Shown one piece after another: positions 16,825 to 27,300 of a stretch of DNA of 64,000 bases. The translations under genes were made by a program, and so were the position numbers. Within the stretch, counting starts at the first letter, position 1, and every line of letters starts with the position of its first letter. Under the pieces are notes generated by a model, which was given only the letters and a program-made list of their open reading frames with translations, was not told the DNA's origin and made no database searches. Origin of the DNA: JABFRZ01 sp964631945 (GTDB taxonomy: Bacteria; Planctomycetota; UBA1135; GCA-002686595); contig CAZWAY010000007.1 of NCBI GenBank assembly GCA_964631945.1, forward strand, positions 1 through 64,000. Direction: 5' to 3'.

Positions 16825-18069
16825 ATGCTCCCCGCCCTGGCCCTGCTCGTCCCGCTCGCCTTCCCCGCGCTCCCCCAGGAGGACGCGCTCCCCCAGGAGG
16901 ACGCGCTCCCCCGAGAGGACGTCGCCGCCGAACCGAAGGCCCGCACCACGGTGTTGCACCTGGCCGGCGGCCAGGTGCTGCGCGTGCGCGCGCGCGCGCG
17001 CGAGGACGGGTGGGAAGTGCAGGCCGCCGGCGAGTGGCGGCTCTTGCCGCGCGAACTGGTGTTGCGCGCCAAGGGTGAGCACGAGCTGCTGCAGCAGGCC
17101 GCCAAGCTCGAACGCGCATTGCCCAAGGACGACCTGGTGCGGCGCGTGGCCTACGCAGACTGGCTGGTGGGCGAGGGCCTGTTCGTGGAGGCCCTGAAGC
17201 AGCTCGACCGCGTGCTCGCCCAGGACCCCGACCAGCGCGACGCGCTGGCGCTGCTGGCGCGCGCCGGATTGCCGGTCGCCTTGCCGCCCGCCCCGGCGGA
17301 CGAGGCCGGCCTCGAGAGCTACTTCGCGGCGGCGGGACGCTTCGACGGCGCCGTACGCGAGCTCGCCGTGCAGGCCCTGGCCGCGGCGCCCGAGATCCCC
17401 GGCCTGCGCGCGGCGCTGGGCCGTGAGCTCGTGGCGCGCGCGAGCGGACGGCGCGCCTTCGCGACCGTCGTGCTGCGCCGCCTGTTCCAGGGCTCCGAGG
17501 CCGAGGGGCTGCTCTCGCGCGCGGTGCTGGATTCGTCGCCCGAGGTGCGCACCGGCGCCGCCCTGGCGCTGCGGGCCTTCGAGGACCCGGCCGTGATCGC
17601 GCCGGCCGTGCGCGCGACGGGCTCGCGCCACGCCGAGGTGCGCGTCAACGCGGTCGAGGCCCTGGCCACCATGCACTACCGCGAGGCGGTCGAGCCGCTC
17701 TACGAGCGCCTGCTCGCGCTGCAGGCGGGTGGCGGCGGCAACGCCCCGCACGTCCACATCTTCAACGGCCGCCAGCGCTCCTACGTGCAGGACTTCGACG
17801 TCGAGGTGGCGCAGGGCCAGGCCATCGCCGATCCGATCGTGAACATCCTGATCGAGGGTTCGGTGCTCGACGTGGCCGTGATCGGCGTGAACGAATACCA
17901 GGTCGCGAACGAGCGCTCGACGCTGCGCCGCGCCCTGACCGAGCTCACCGGCGCGAACCCCGGCGCGACGACGGCCGCGTGGCAGCGCTGGTGGAAGGAG
18001 CACGGGGACGAGTGGCAGGCGGGAGCGATCCCGCAGAAGACTCCGACGACCCCGGCGGGTCAGGGCTGA
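16825..18069 (+). CDS. HEAT-repeat protein, exported
   Basis: A 414-residue protein with a signal peptide (residues 1-17) and a direct repeat at its mature N-terminus (three units of about DALPQE). Two main parts follow: a TPR-like segment with LVGEGLFVEALKQLDRVLAQDP at about residues 110-135, and HEAT-like helical pairs from about 170 to 300. The C-terminal part has 'NGRQRSYVQDFDVEV' and a Trp-rich helix. I do not recognise a known family. An AGGAAG site lies about seven bases before the ATG. Confidence 0.7.
   Translation: MLPALALLVPLAFPALPQEDALPQEDALPREDVAAEPKARTTVLHLAGGQVLRVRARAREDGWEVQAAGEWRLLPRELVLRAKGEHELLQQAAKLERALPKDDLVRRVAYADWLVGEGLFVEALKQLDRVLAQDPDQRDALALLARAGLPVALPPAPADEAGLESYFAAAGRFDGAVRELAVQALAAAPEIPGLRAALGRELVARASGRRAFATVVLRRLFQGSEAEGLLSRAVLDSSPEVRTGAALALRAFEDPAVIAPAVRATGSRHAEVRVNAVEALATMHYREAVEPLYERLLALQAGGGGNAPHVHIFNGRQRSYVQDFDVEVAQGQAIADPIVNILIEGSVLDVAVIGVNEYQVANERSTLRRALTELTGANPGATTAAWQRWWKEHGDEWQAGAIPQKTPTTPAGQG
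16870..16923 (+). repeat. 18-bp direct repeat, three copies
   Basis: Three adjoining 18-base units, CTCCCCCAGGAGGACGCG twice and a third diverged copy, encode LPQEDA, LPQEDA and LPREDV directly after the signal peptide. The copies are in frame and near-identical, so replication slippage could change their number without breaking the gene. Confidence 0.9.
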
Positions 18070-18088
18070 CAGTCCCTGGCCGACGGAA

Positions 18089-18121
18089 GGCGGGCCCGCG
18101 CAGGGGTGATGCGGGCCCGCC
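18089..18121. terminator. GC-rich hairpin between convergent genes
   Basis: An 11-bp perfect stem (GGCGGGCCCGC with GCGGGCCCGCC) with an 11-base loop stands between the ends of the HEAT gene and the subtilase gene. It has no T-run on either side. It could act as a bidirectional transcription end or an RNA-stabilising structure. Confidence 0.45.
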
Positions 18122-18205
18122 CTCCACATCCGCGGCCGAGGGCGACCGGGAGCGGCTCGCGCACGACGGGCGCGACGGGTCGGTGCGACGATCCTGCGCG
18201 CGGGG

Positions 18206-21200
18206 TCAGCGCGAGCTGGCGCGCGGAGCGGACACGCGGATGTAGCGCGTCTTGATCTCCTGGTCGCTGCCACCCGGCCCCGCGGCCGTCAGCGTGACGG
18301 TGTAGAGTCCGTTGGCCAGGTAGGTGTGGGTGGGACTCGGGTCGCTCGAGACCGAGCCGTCGCCGAAGTCCCAGCTCCAGCTCGTCACCGCGCCGCTCGA
18401 GAGGTCGAAGAAGTCGACCACCAAGGGGACCCGGCGGCTGTGACGCGGCGTGGCGAAGAACTGCGCCACCGGCGGTGGCTCGCTCACGACCACGTAGTCG
18501 AGGCGTGTGCGCGTGTCCGAACCGCCCGGACCGGTCTCGCTCAGCTCGACCGTGTAGACCCCGGGCAGCGCGTAGGTGTGACTCGGCGAAGCGGCGCTCG
18601 AGGTGCCGCCGTCGCCGAAGGTCCAGGCGTGGGTGGTGACCGCGCCCGTCGATTGGTTGGTGAAGTCCACCTGCAGCGGCGCGGGGCCGGTCAGCGGGCT
18701 GCCCACGAACTCCGCCACCGGCGGCGCCTCGCTCACGACCACGTAGTCGAGGCGCGTGCGCGTGTTCGCGCCACCCGGACCGGTCTCGGTCAGGGCCACG
18801 GTGTAGGTGCCCGCCAGCGTGTAGGTGTGGCTGGGCGAGGCCGCGCTCGAGGTGCCGCCGTCGCCGAAGGTCCAGGCGTGCGTCGTGNNNNNNNNNNNNN
18901 NNNNNNNNNNNNNNNNNNNNNNNNNNNNNNNNNNNNNNNNNNNNNNNNNNNNNNNNNNNNNNNNNNNNNNNNNNNNNNNNNNNNNNNTGGTGAAGTTCAC
19001 CGTCAGCGGCGCGACGCCCGTCAGCGGGCTGCCCACGAACTCCGCCACCGGCGGGGGTGTGCTCACGACCACGTAGTTGGTGCGCGTGCGCGTGTTCGCG
19101 CCGCCCGGACCGGTCTCGGTCAGGGCCACGGTGTAGGTCCCGGGCACGGTGTAGGTGCGCGCGGGCGAGGCCGCGCTCGAGGTGCCGCCGTCGCCGAAGG
19201 TCCAGGCGTGCGTCGTGATCGAGCCGGTCGACTGGTTGGTGAAGTTCACCGTCAGCGGCGCGACGCCCGTCAGCGGGCTGCCCACGAACTCGGCCACCGG
19301 CGCGGGCACGGTCGTGACGTTGTAGAGCACCAGGGCGAAGTCCTGGTCGGTCGAATCACCGTTGCCCGGCACGCCATCGCCACCGATGGCGGTCGCGTTC
19401 ACCGTCACGCTGACCGAACCCGAGGTCCCGGCCGGCAGGAAGACCGACTCGGTGTTGTTGCGGATGTCGGCGCTGCCGCCGGTGGTCGAGTTGGCGCCCG
19501 AGAACACGTTGCCACGGTAGGTCGTGCCGTTCACCACCACCGTCAGGTCGAGGTTGTTGACCCAGGGCGCGCCGGTGGTGGGGCCGGGCGCGTCGGTCCA
19601 CGCCAGCGTGATGCGCAGGGGTTTGGTGTTGTCCGAGATCGTGCCGCTGGTCACGAAGCTCTGGCCGGTCGCGGCCAGCAGGCTCGTCTGGTCGAAGAGC
19701 TGGCGCGCGACGCCGTCGAAGGCGCGCTCGAGGTACATGCGCCCGAAGCCCTGGCCGTTGCTGGGCAGCGTGTCGTTCGCGTTGGCTCCCGTCATGTAAT
19801 CGGCGCCGGCCACCAGCACGGCCTTGAGCATGGCCGGGCTCGGTGCCGCCAGGCTCTGGTTCAGGAACCACTGGCGCACGAGCGCGCAGCCGCCGGCCAC
19901 GGCCGGAGTCGAGTGGCTCGTGCCGCTCGACCAGCCGTAGAGCGTCTGGCCGCTCGGGAAGTACTGGTTGCAGACCGAGCTCCCGTTGTAGTTCGACTGC
20001 GGCACGCCGGCCTCGATGTGCGTGCCGGGCGCGCTGATCTCGGGCTTGAAGCGCCCGTCGCTGCCGGCGCTGTTCACTGGGCCACGACTGCTGAAGCTGA
20101 TCAGATCGCGCAGGTCGTTGGCGCCCGAGTTGGCGATGCCGCAGCCGTCCGTGCCGGTCTGGCGGTCGTTCTCGGAGGCGCCCACGGTGATGATGTTCTT
20201 GGCCGTGCCCGGGGTCGAGACCGTGTTGCTGGTCGGGCCGTCGTTGCCGGCCGCAAAGACGACCGCGTATTCCTGGTTGCCCGCCGTGCCCGTGCGCGCG
20301 TCGCGCACGATGAAGTCGTAGGACTGCGAGCTCGAGTCGTAGTCAGGGATCGGCGCGCCGCCACCGGTCGTGAAGCTCCAAGAGTTGCTGCTGATGCGCG
20401 CGCCCAGGTTGTAGGCCGCGCTCTCGTAGCTGCTCGGATTCAGCGACCCCGGCCCGAAGATGGCCGTCGATCCGACGCGCGCCCAGGGGGCGATGCCGAG
20501 GCCGTAGTTGTAGCCACCGGCGTCCTCGTTGGCCGAACCGGTCCCGGAGTTGAGCCCGGCGACGATGTGCGCGTTCAGGAAGCCGTGGCCGCCCTGGACG
20601 CCGGTCTGGCTGGTGGGATTCTGCGTGAAGACGATGCGCCCGGAGGCCAGGTCCGGGTGCCCGCTGAGGGAGGTGGCGTCGTCGACCACGTTGACCGAGA
20701 AGCTCGCGAACTGCGAGGAATCGAAGCCCTTGGCCGCGAGCCAGGCGAGGTAGTTCGGGCCGGAGGGCGAGGCTCCCGCGAAGTTGCCGGCCACGATCTG
20801 CCCCTGGCGCTCGTCGTTGCGCTTCGGCTGCCCGCGCTCCTCGAGCGCGAACACCGCCGGGTGCGCGGCCAGCCAGCGGAAGTAGACCGGTTCGAGCTCG
20901 CAGGGCACGTTGCGGTACGGTCCGACGCGCGTGCTCTCGAGCACGGTCCGCGCCAGGGTCTCCAGGTCGCGCAGCGCGTCCTCGGCCGCGGGCCCGTCGA
21001 CCAGCTGCACGGTCACGGGCACGGGCCCGCTCGCGCCGGCAGCGGCGAGCGCGCGGATGCCCGGCGTCATGCGGAAGGCGGGCTCGTACACGCCTGCGTA
21101 CTGGATTTCTGCGCGCTGCTGCGCGAGCGACTGCAGCCAGCCGACCTTGCCCGGCTCGACGCGCACGACGTACGCGTTCATGGGCAGGTACTGGACGAGC

Positions 21201-21682
21201 TCGATCCCCGTGGCCGCGAGCTCGGCCAGCCACTCGTCGCGCGCCGGCGCGCGGAACTGGACGAGGTACAGGCCGGCGTCGGGGTCGAGGTTGGCGTCCA
21301 GCGGGTCCCCCAGGACCTCCTCGGGCCGCAGCTCGGCCAGGGTCGCGTTCGGTCGCGCCGCGTCGAGCACGAAGTCCTGCAGCGGGATCAGATCCTGTTC
21401 GTCGTGCCACTCGAGCTCGAGCGCCCGCAATCGCGAGGCACCGCCCGCGGTGCGCTCGTCGATGCCGGCCAGCACGAAGCCGCCGTAGTCGAGCTCCCAG
21501 CGCACGGCCCCCAGCGCGCGCAGGGCCGCGAGACGGGTGTCCGTCGCGCTCTCGAAGCGCGCGCGGTGCACGGCGCGAGGTCCGAACCACGCGTTCGGCA
21601 GCTCGTGCGCGGCCGTGGCCGGGGCAGCGGGGGTCTGGGGGCTGAGGAACGAAACGAGAACGAAGAGACCGACGATCGGCAT
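18206..21682 (-). CDS. Secreted subtilase (S8 peptidase) with four or more PKD domains, interrupted by an assembly gap
   Basis: About 1158 residues as drawn, with the run of Xs from the 100-N gap included. Signal peptide at 1-20. An N-terminal pro-region is followed by the peptidase S8 domain. Catalytic candidates are D334/D335 (VNVVDD), H366 or H372 (GGHGFLNAHIVAG) and S589 (GTSHSTP). A beta-sandwich follows (about 690-790), as in kumamolysin- or KP43-like subtilases. The C-terminal part holds PKD domains with FGDGG and a repeated FVGSPLTG core. The enzyme would cleave proteins outside the cell, with PKD domains binding protein or polysaccharide. Gap effect: with 100 Ns the unit is 330 bases; with 19 bases instead it would be 249, matching the next unit. 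The real number of PKD domains is therefore uncertain. Confidence 0.9.
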   Translation of the reverse strand: MPIVGLFVLVSFLSPQTPAAPATAAHELPNAWFGPRAVHRARFESATDTRLAALRALGAVRWELDYGGFVLAGIDERTAGGASRLRALELEWHDEQDLIPLQDFVLDAARPNATLAELRPEEVLGDPLDANLDPDAGLYLVQFRAPARDEWLAELAATGIELVQYLPMNAYVVRVEPGKVGWLQSLAQQRAEIQYAGVYEPAFRMTPGIRALAAAGASGPVPVTVQLVDGPAAEDALRDLETLARTVLESTRVGPYRNVPCELEPVYFRWLAAHPAVFALEERGQPKRNDERQGQIVAGNFAGASPSGPNYLAWLAAKGFDSSQFASFSVNVVDDATSLSGHPDLASGRIVFTQNPTSQTGVQGGHGFLNAHIVAGLNSGTGSANEDAGGYNYGLGIAPWARVGSTAIFGPGSLNPSSYESAAYNLGARISSNSWSFTTGGGAPIPDYDSSSQSYDFIVRDARTGTAGNQEYAVVFAAGNDGPTSNTVSTPGTAKNIITVGASENDRQTGTDGCGIANSGANDLRDLISFSSRGPVNSAGSDGRFKPEISAPGTHIEAGVPQSNYNGSSVCNQYFPSGQTLYGWSSGTSHSTPAVAGGCALVRQWFLNQSLAAPSPAMLKAVLVAGADYMTGANANDTLPSNGQGFGRMYLERAFDGVARQLFDQTSLLAATGQSFVTSGTISDNTKPLRITLAWTDAPGPTTGAPWVNNLDLTVVVNGTTYRGNVFSGANSTTGGSADIRNNTESVFLPAGTSGSVSVTVNATAIGGDGVPGNGDSTDQDFALVLYNVTTVPAPVAEFVGSPLTGVAPLTVNFTNQSTGSITTHAWTFGDGGTSSAASPARTYTVPGTYTVALTETGPGGANTRTRTNYVVVSTPPPVAEFVGSPLTGVAPLTVNFTXXXXXXXXXXXXXXXXXXXXXXXXXXXXXXXXXXTTHAWTFGDGGTSSAASPSHTYTLAGTYTVALTETGPGGANTRTRLDYVVVSEAPPVAEFVGSPLTGPAPLQVDFTNQSTGAVTTHAWTFGDGGTSSAASPSHTYALPGVYTVELSETGPGGSDTRTRLDYVVVSEPPPVAQFFATPRHSRRVPLVVDFFDLSSGAVTSWSWDFGDGSVSSDPSPTHTYLANGLYTVTLTAAGPGGSDQEIKTRYIRVSAPRASSR
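18888..18987. other. Assembly gap of 100 Ns inside PKD repeat array
   Basis: Exactly 100 Ns, the usual placeholder for an unknown gap. The flanks match the repeat unit seen at 19201-19260. Comparison with that unit shows that a minimal filling of 19 bases would restore the normal 249-base spacing. Whole extra units of 249 bases may also be missing. Confidence 0.95.
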
Positions 21683-21876
21683 GGGGGCTCGAGGGGGCAG
21701 GCGCGAGCCTGGAGACGCGGGGAAGACGCGTCGAGGGGGATGGCCCCATCCTATGCGCCGGCGATCTACCCGGGCGGCAAATTGTTCCTACCCGCCGGGC
21801 CATGCACTCGTGTTCGCGAAGCGCCCCCCGGCGCCGCAAACACGCCGCATTGCCGCGGCGCGCCGAACGGGACACA

Positions 21877-23409
21877 TCAAGTCCCGAGCTTCTCCAGGAA
21901 CCCCTGGAAGCCCTGGATCGCCGTGCGCTGGAAGTAGGGCTCGAGCCCGCGCAATCCGCCGAGCTCCGCGCCGCCGCCCGCCCGTCCGGGGCCCCCGTGC
22001 AGGCTGGCGGGGAGGACCGTGCCGGGCGCGAGCGCCTGGCCCGCGGTGCGATCCGAGCCGACCCACACGCGCCCGTGCCAGGGCGCGAGCCCGAGCACGA
22101 CCTCCTCGCTCCAGGCCTTGTCGTTCGAATAGATCGAGGCGACCAGGCCGCCGCCGCCGCGGTTCACGAGGCCCACGGCCTCCGCGGCGCCCCCCGAGTA
22201 CGGGAGCAACGTCGCCACCGGCCCGAAGACCTCGAGCTGGTGGAACACCTGCGTCTGGGCGTCGCGCGCGAGCAACAGGGTCGGCGCCACGAAGTAGCCC
22301 TTGGCGTGCACGCTGCCCGCGCCGCCACACAGGATCTCGGCCTCCTTGGCGAGCGCGGCGATGCCCGCGCGCACCTCGGCCAGCTGCTCCGCGCTCACCA
22401 GCGGACCCATGCGCGTCTCGCTGCTGCGCGGATCGCCGACCTGCACCTTGGTGAGGCGCGCGACCAGGTCGTCGGCCACCTCGCGCACGCGCTCGGCCGG
22501 GACCAGCACGCGCCGCACCGCGGTGCACTTCTGGCCGGTCTTCTGCACGATGTCGAGCTCGACGTTGGCCAGGAACTGGTCGTAGGTCTCCGAGTCGCGC
22601 GCCACGTCGGGCGCCAGCACGGCGGCGTTGAGCGAGTCGGCCTCGATGTTCACGCGCACGTTGTGGCGCACGACGGCGGCCTCCCCACGCAGCTTCGCGC
22701 CCGTGGCCGAGGAACCCGTGAAGGCCAGCACGTCCTGCGGGCCGAGGTGCCGCGCGAGTTCGCGGGCGCTGCCGGCGAGGAACTGGTAGGCGCCTTCGGG
22801 CAGGAGCTTCGACTCCACCAGGATCTGGGCGATGCGCCAGGCGACCAGCGCCGTCGGCGTGCCGGCCTTCTCCAGCACGGGCATGCCGGCGAGCAACGCG
22901 CAGGCCATCTTCTCGCACTGGTTCCAGGCCGGGAAGTTGAAGGCGTTGACGTGCACCGCGATGCCCGGCTTCGGCACCCACACGTGCTGGCCCGAGAAGC
23001 GCGGCGTGCGCCCGAGCTGGGTCGGCGCGCCATCCGAGGCGTAGGGCCGCTCGCCCAGCTCCTTCCCGAACTGCGCGTAGGCCGCGAGCGTCCCGGTGGC
23101 GCCGTCCAGGTCGAACTTGGCGTCCCCGCGCGTCGTGCCCGCGTTCTGCAGCGAGAGCTCGAGCAACTCGTCGCGGTGGGCATGGATGGCCTTGGAGAGC
23201 GCGAGCAGGAGCTCGGCCCGTCGCGCGAAACCCAGCGCCCGCAAGGCCGGCCCGCCCGTCTCGCGCCCGTAGGCCAGCACCTTCGCGAGCTCGATGCCCT
23301 CCGGGTGGACCTCGGCGATCGGCTCCTCGCTGGTGGGATCACGCAGGATCAGGGGCGTGCCGCTGCCGGCATGCCAGCGGCCGAGGACGTAGCTCGCGAG
23401 GGTGATCAT
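21877..23409 (-). CDS. Aldehyde dehydrogenase, PaaZ/BoxD-like
   Basis: A 510-residue single-domain aldehyde dehydrogenase. It has the NFPAWNQ segment near residue 158, the AFTGSSATG nucleotide-binding stretch at about residue 228 and the catalytic cysteine at residue 295 in QKTGQKCTAVRRV. The overall order and the 'NAFNFPAWN' core match the dehydrogenase half of PaaZ or BoxD-like enzymes, which oxidise CoA-linked semialdehydes in aromatic degradation. The C-terminal enoyl-CoA hydratase half of PaaZ is absent, so it is closer to the stand-alone form. No other phenylacetate or benzoate pathway gene is in the window. The start is ATG at 23409, taken because upstream sequence has no family resemblance. 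Confidence 0.85.
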   Translation of the reverse strand: MITLASYVLGRWHAGSGTPLILRDPTSEEPIAEVHPEGIELAKVLAYGRETGGPALRALGFARRAELLLALSKAIHAHRDELLELSLQNAGTTRGDAKFDLDGATGTLAAYAQFGKELGERPYASDGAPTQLGRTPRFSGQHVWVPKPGIAVHVNAFNFPAWNQCEKMACALLAGMPVLEKAGTPTALVAWRIAQILVESKLLPEGAYQFLAGSARELARHLGPQDVLAFTGSSATGAKLRGEAAVVRHNVRVNIEADSLNAAVLAPDVARDSETYDQFLANVELDIVQKTGQKCTAVRRVLVPAERVREVADDLVARLTKVQVGDPRSSETRMGPLVSAEQLAEVRAGIAALAKEAEILCGGAGSVHAKGYFVAPTLLLARDAQTQVFHQLEVFGPVATLLPYSGGAAEAVGLVNRGGGGLVASIYSNDKAWSEEVVLGLAPWHGRVWVGSDRTAGQALAPGTVLPASLHGGPGRAGGGAELGGLRGLEPYFQRTAIQGFQGFLEKLGT

Positions 23410-23587
23410 CGGGTTCCGGGGCGGCTCGGGGTCGAAAACGGGCGCGACAAGGTAGCCGATGCCCGCGCCCGGGCCGAAATCGGCCGCGCCAGGGCGCGTA
23501 GCGCGCGCGCCTGCCTCGTCTGGCGTCCAAGGTCTCGCAGAAGCGCCCGAGCGCGCAAGCCCAGCCCCCCGAATCCCAAGCACTCGC

Positions 23588-24181
23588 GTGGCCCTGCTCC
23601 CGATCGCCTGCTTCCTGGCCCTGTGCGCCTTCCTCGGCTGCCTCGGGCTCTTCGCCCTGGCCGTGACCAAGGTCGCGAGCCCCGACGGCCGCGGACACAC
23701 GCGCGGCTTCGCGGGCGGCTGCGCCGCCGTGCTGGCGCTGTTCCTCCTGTGCGGTCTGGGACTGACGGGCCTGGCGGCGAGCGTGGCCGCGATCGGGGTC
23801 GGGAGCTTCGCCGAGTGGAATCCGATCCGGAGGATCGAGGTCAGCCGCCTCCCGGCCCGAGCGGCGGGCCCGGGTGAGGGGCGGGGATCCCCGGGCGAGG
23901 TCGCGGCGCGCTTCACGGTTCGCGCCGGCGCCGGCGGCGACCTGGTCGAGCTCCTGCACGATCTATTGGACCTGGACCTGTCCGAGCTCGGGGACCGGCT
24001 GACCATCCAGCCTCGGACCGGGCCGGACGGCGACGAGTTCTCGGTCTACGAGTTCCGCCTGCCCCTGACCGAGGCCGAGCTCGAGCGCTTCGAGCGCGAC
24101 GTGCGGCGCGAACTCGACCGGCCGGAGGTGCACCTGCCGGGTCGGGTGGCGATCGAGTTCGAGGACTCGGCCAAGGACTGA
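23588..24181 (+). CDS. Unknown two-helix membrane protein
   Basis: A 197-residue protein with two hydrophobic helices (about residues 2-25 and 44-68) and a soluble C-terminal domain of about 110 residues ending in a Glu/Arg-rich strand-helix pattern. No family recognised. The GTG at 23588 is chosen because it begins at the first hydrophobic segment; the longer upstream reading frame is Pro/Ala/Arg-rich and lies in a probable promoter region of the divergent aldehyde dehydrogenase. Confidence 0.55.
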   Translation: MALLPIACFLALCAFLGCLGLFALAVTKVASPDGRGHTRGFAGGCAAVLALFLLCGLGLTGLAASVAAIGVGSFAEWNPIRRIEVSRLPARAAGPGEGRGSPGEVAARFTVRAGAGGDLVELLHDLLDLDLSELGDRLTIQPRTGPDGDEFSVYEFRLPLTEAELERFERDVRRELDRPEVHLPGRVAIEFEDSAKD

Positions 24182-24326
24182 CCGGGGTCGCGGAAGGGCC
24201 GGGCTCTTTGGAGCCTGGCCCCCCTTGCAGCCTCCCTAGGGGATTTCCCTCTGGCGGGAATATTAGCCCACTCCTAGCCTGTGGCCACGTCTCCAGCTTC
24301 CACGGTCCCTTGGGAGGAGTCCCCTG

Positions 24327-27300
24327 ATGTCCTGGTGTTCTCTGTCGTTCGGTCGGATCGCGCGTTCTGTTTCGATTCTAGGAGTCGCCTCTCTGCTCGC
24401 GCTCGCCGCCTCGGCGCAGAGCTCGAGTACCGGCACGGGTACGGGCAACACGGGCAACAAGATCCGCGGCGGGAAGCCCGGAGGAACGCGGCTCCACATG
24501 CCGCCGTTGACCTGTATCGACTTTGAAGGCCTGGCGAAAGGCACGCGCGTCTCGTCGATCTCGACGACGGAGGGGACGGTCGCGATCAAGGCGATCAACC
24601 CGAGCTTCGGAGCGCTGGTCAACGCGGCGGTCGTCTTCGACACCGCCCATCCGAACATGGTCGACCACGACCTCGGGACGCCCAACGAGGACTTCGGCGG
24701 TCCGGGCCAGGGCGCCGGCGGTGAGGCCACCAGCCCGTACAAGAACGACACGTTCAAGGGCAACATGCTGATCGTCGCGGAGAACCTGCGCGACAACAAC
24801 GGCGACGGGCTGATCGACGTCCCGAACGACGCCGACCTGGTCGGCGAGAGCATGACCTTCGACTTCACCGCCATCGGAGCGGTCGAGGTCGAGTCGCTGT
24901 TCTTCATCGACATGGAGGTCGAGGAGCCGATCACGATGATCCGCTTCTACAACCCCTCCGGCGTGCAAGTGGCCGCCGTGGCGGCGCCGGCTCCGGGTGA
25001 CAACGGCGTCATCCGCGTCGACTACAACGTCCAGAACGTGCGCAAGGTCGTGATCGAGCTCAACGGCTCGATGGCCGTGGACGACATCTGCTTCCGGCGC
25101 ATGGTCGACTGCAACGGGAACGGCATCCAGGACGCGCTGGACATCCAGACCGGCACCAGCCAGGACTGCAACACCAACGGTATTCCCGACGAGTGCGAGC
25201 CCGACTGCGACGGCGACGGCATCCCCGACGCCTGTGNNNNNNNNNNNNNNNNNNNNNNNNNNNNNNNNNNNNNNNNNNNNNNNNNNNNNNNNNNNNNNNN
25301 NNNNNNNNNNNNNNNNNNNNNNNNNNNNNNNNNNNNACGGACCCGACTGCAACGGCAACGGCATCCCGGACAACTGCGACATCGCCAACGGCGCTCCCGA
25401 CTGCAACGCCAACGGCATCCCCGACTCGTGCGAGCCCGACTGCGACGGCGACGGCATCCCCGACGCCTGTGACGGACCCGACTGCAACGGCAACGGCATC
25501 CCGGACAACTGCGACATCGCCAACGGGACGCCCGACTGCAACGCGAACGGCATCCCCGATGCGTGTGACATCGCCAACGGGACGCCGGACTGCAATGCCA
25601 ACGGCATCCCCGACTCGTGCGAACCCGACTGCGACGGCGACGGCATCCCGGACGCCTGCGAGCCGGACTGCGACTCCGACGGCCTGCCGGACGACTGCGA
25701 GCTCGACACCGACATGGACGGCACGCCGGACGACTGCGAAGAGTGCCCGCCGCCGCTCGCCGCGTGCGACACGGGCTGCTACTCGATCCACTCCCAGACG
25801 GGCCGGCAGATCGCTCCGCCCGACTACGGCCTGCGCATCGACAACCTGTTCGGGCCGGGCAGCGGCAGCTACACCTTCGGCTTCGACCTGCCCGGGACGG
25901 GTGGCACGCTGTGCTACAACGCCGCCACCGGCACGGTCACCATCAGCGGAGTCGGTTACGGGGGCAAGGACATCGGCTCCTCGTGGGATCCGCTGATGCA
26001 GAGCTACGTCACGCTGGACTTCGTCTACACGGGCGTCTTCTGCTCGGGCAACAAGCTGGTCGCGCCGAGCAGCGGCCAGGCCTTCGGCTCGCTCCTGTGG
26101 CAGGCGAGCGGGGACGTGATCCCGCTCTTCGGCCAGTCGAACTCGAACGCCGAGTTCGCCTTGCTCGAGAACGGCGACTGGGAGGGCTGGATCAGCCTGG
26201 ACAACGACAGCAACACGCCGGGGACCCAGGACTGGATCCTCGACCTGACCCCGATCTCGGAGTGCCCGCCCGAACCGGGCTGCCACGGCAAGATCGGCGA
26301 CTTCATCTGGAACGACATCGACCGCGACGGCATCCAGGATCCGAGCGAGCCCGGCATCGAGGGCGTGACCGTGATCCTGAAGGACGGTCTCGGCAACGTG
26401 CTCGACACCACCGTCACGGATCCGGACGGCGCCTACCTGTTCCTGGGGCTGTGCGCCGGCGACTACATCGTGTGCGTGGACGAGAGCACCTTGCCGCCCG
26501 ACTTCGTGGCCTCGCCCTGCAACGTCGGCGCGAACGACGAGCTCGACAACGACTGCAGCCCGGAACCGGTGACTCTGGCCACCAACCTGAGCTGCAACCT
26601 CAGCCTCGACTTCGGCTACAACTCGCCGTGCTCGGGGCTGATCGGCGACTTCGTGTGGTACGACCTCGACCTGGACGGCATCCAGGACGCGGGCGAGCCC
26701 GGCATCCAGGGCGTGAAGGTGATCCTGAAGAGCTGCTCGGACAGCGTGCTCGCCATGGCCACCACCAATGCCTACGGGCACTACAGCTTCCTGGGTCTGT
26801 GCCAGGGCTGCTACAAGGTGTGCATCGACGCCACGACCCTGCCTCCGGGCCTGGTCGCGTCGCCCTGCAACGTCGGCGGCAACGACAGCATCGACAATGA
26901 CTGCAGCTGTGCGACCGTCACGCTCGGGACCGACCACACCCAGGACACGACCGTGGACTTCGGCTACGGCCAGCCGTGTTCGGGCGTGCTCGGCGACTTC
27001 GTGTGGGAAGACCTCAACTGCGACGGCATCCAGGGGGCGAGCGAACCCGGGATCGAGGGTGTGCTCGTCATCCTCAAGGACGAGTTCCTGAACGAGATCG
27101 ACAGCACCACGACCGGACTCAACGGCGAGTACTTCTTCACGGATCTCTGCGCCGGCAAGTACCGGATCTACATCGACGAGAGCACGTTGCCTCCGGGCTA
27201 CGTCTCGACGGCCTGCAACGCGGGCGGGAACGACGCGCTCGACAACGATTGCAGTCCGGTGTGGGCCGACCTGATGACGGACCACGACAGCGACCTCACC

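Noticed and set aside
21843..21860. Short hairpin (CGCCGC with GCGGCG) as terminator for the aldehyde dehydrogenase gene
   Set aside because: Only six pairs and no U-run; such short palindromes are common by chance in this base composition.
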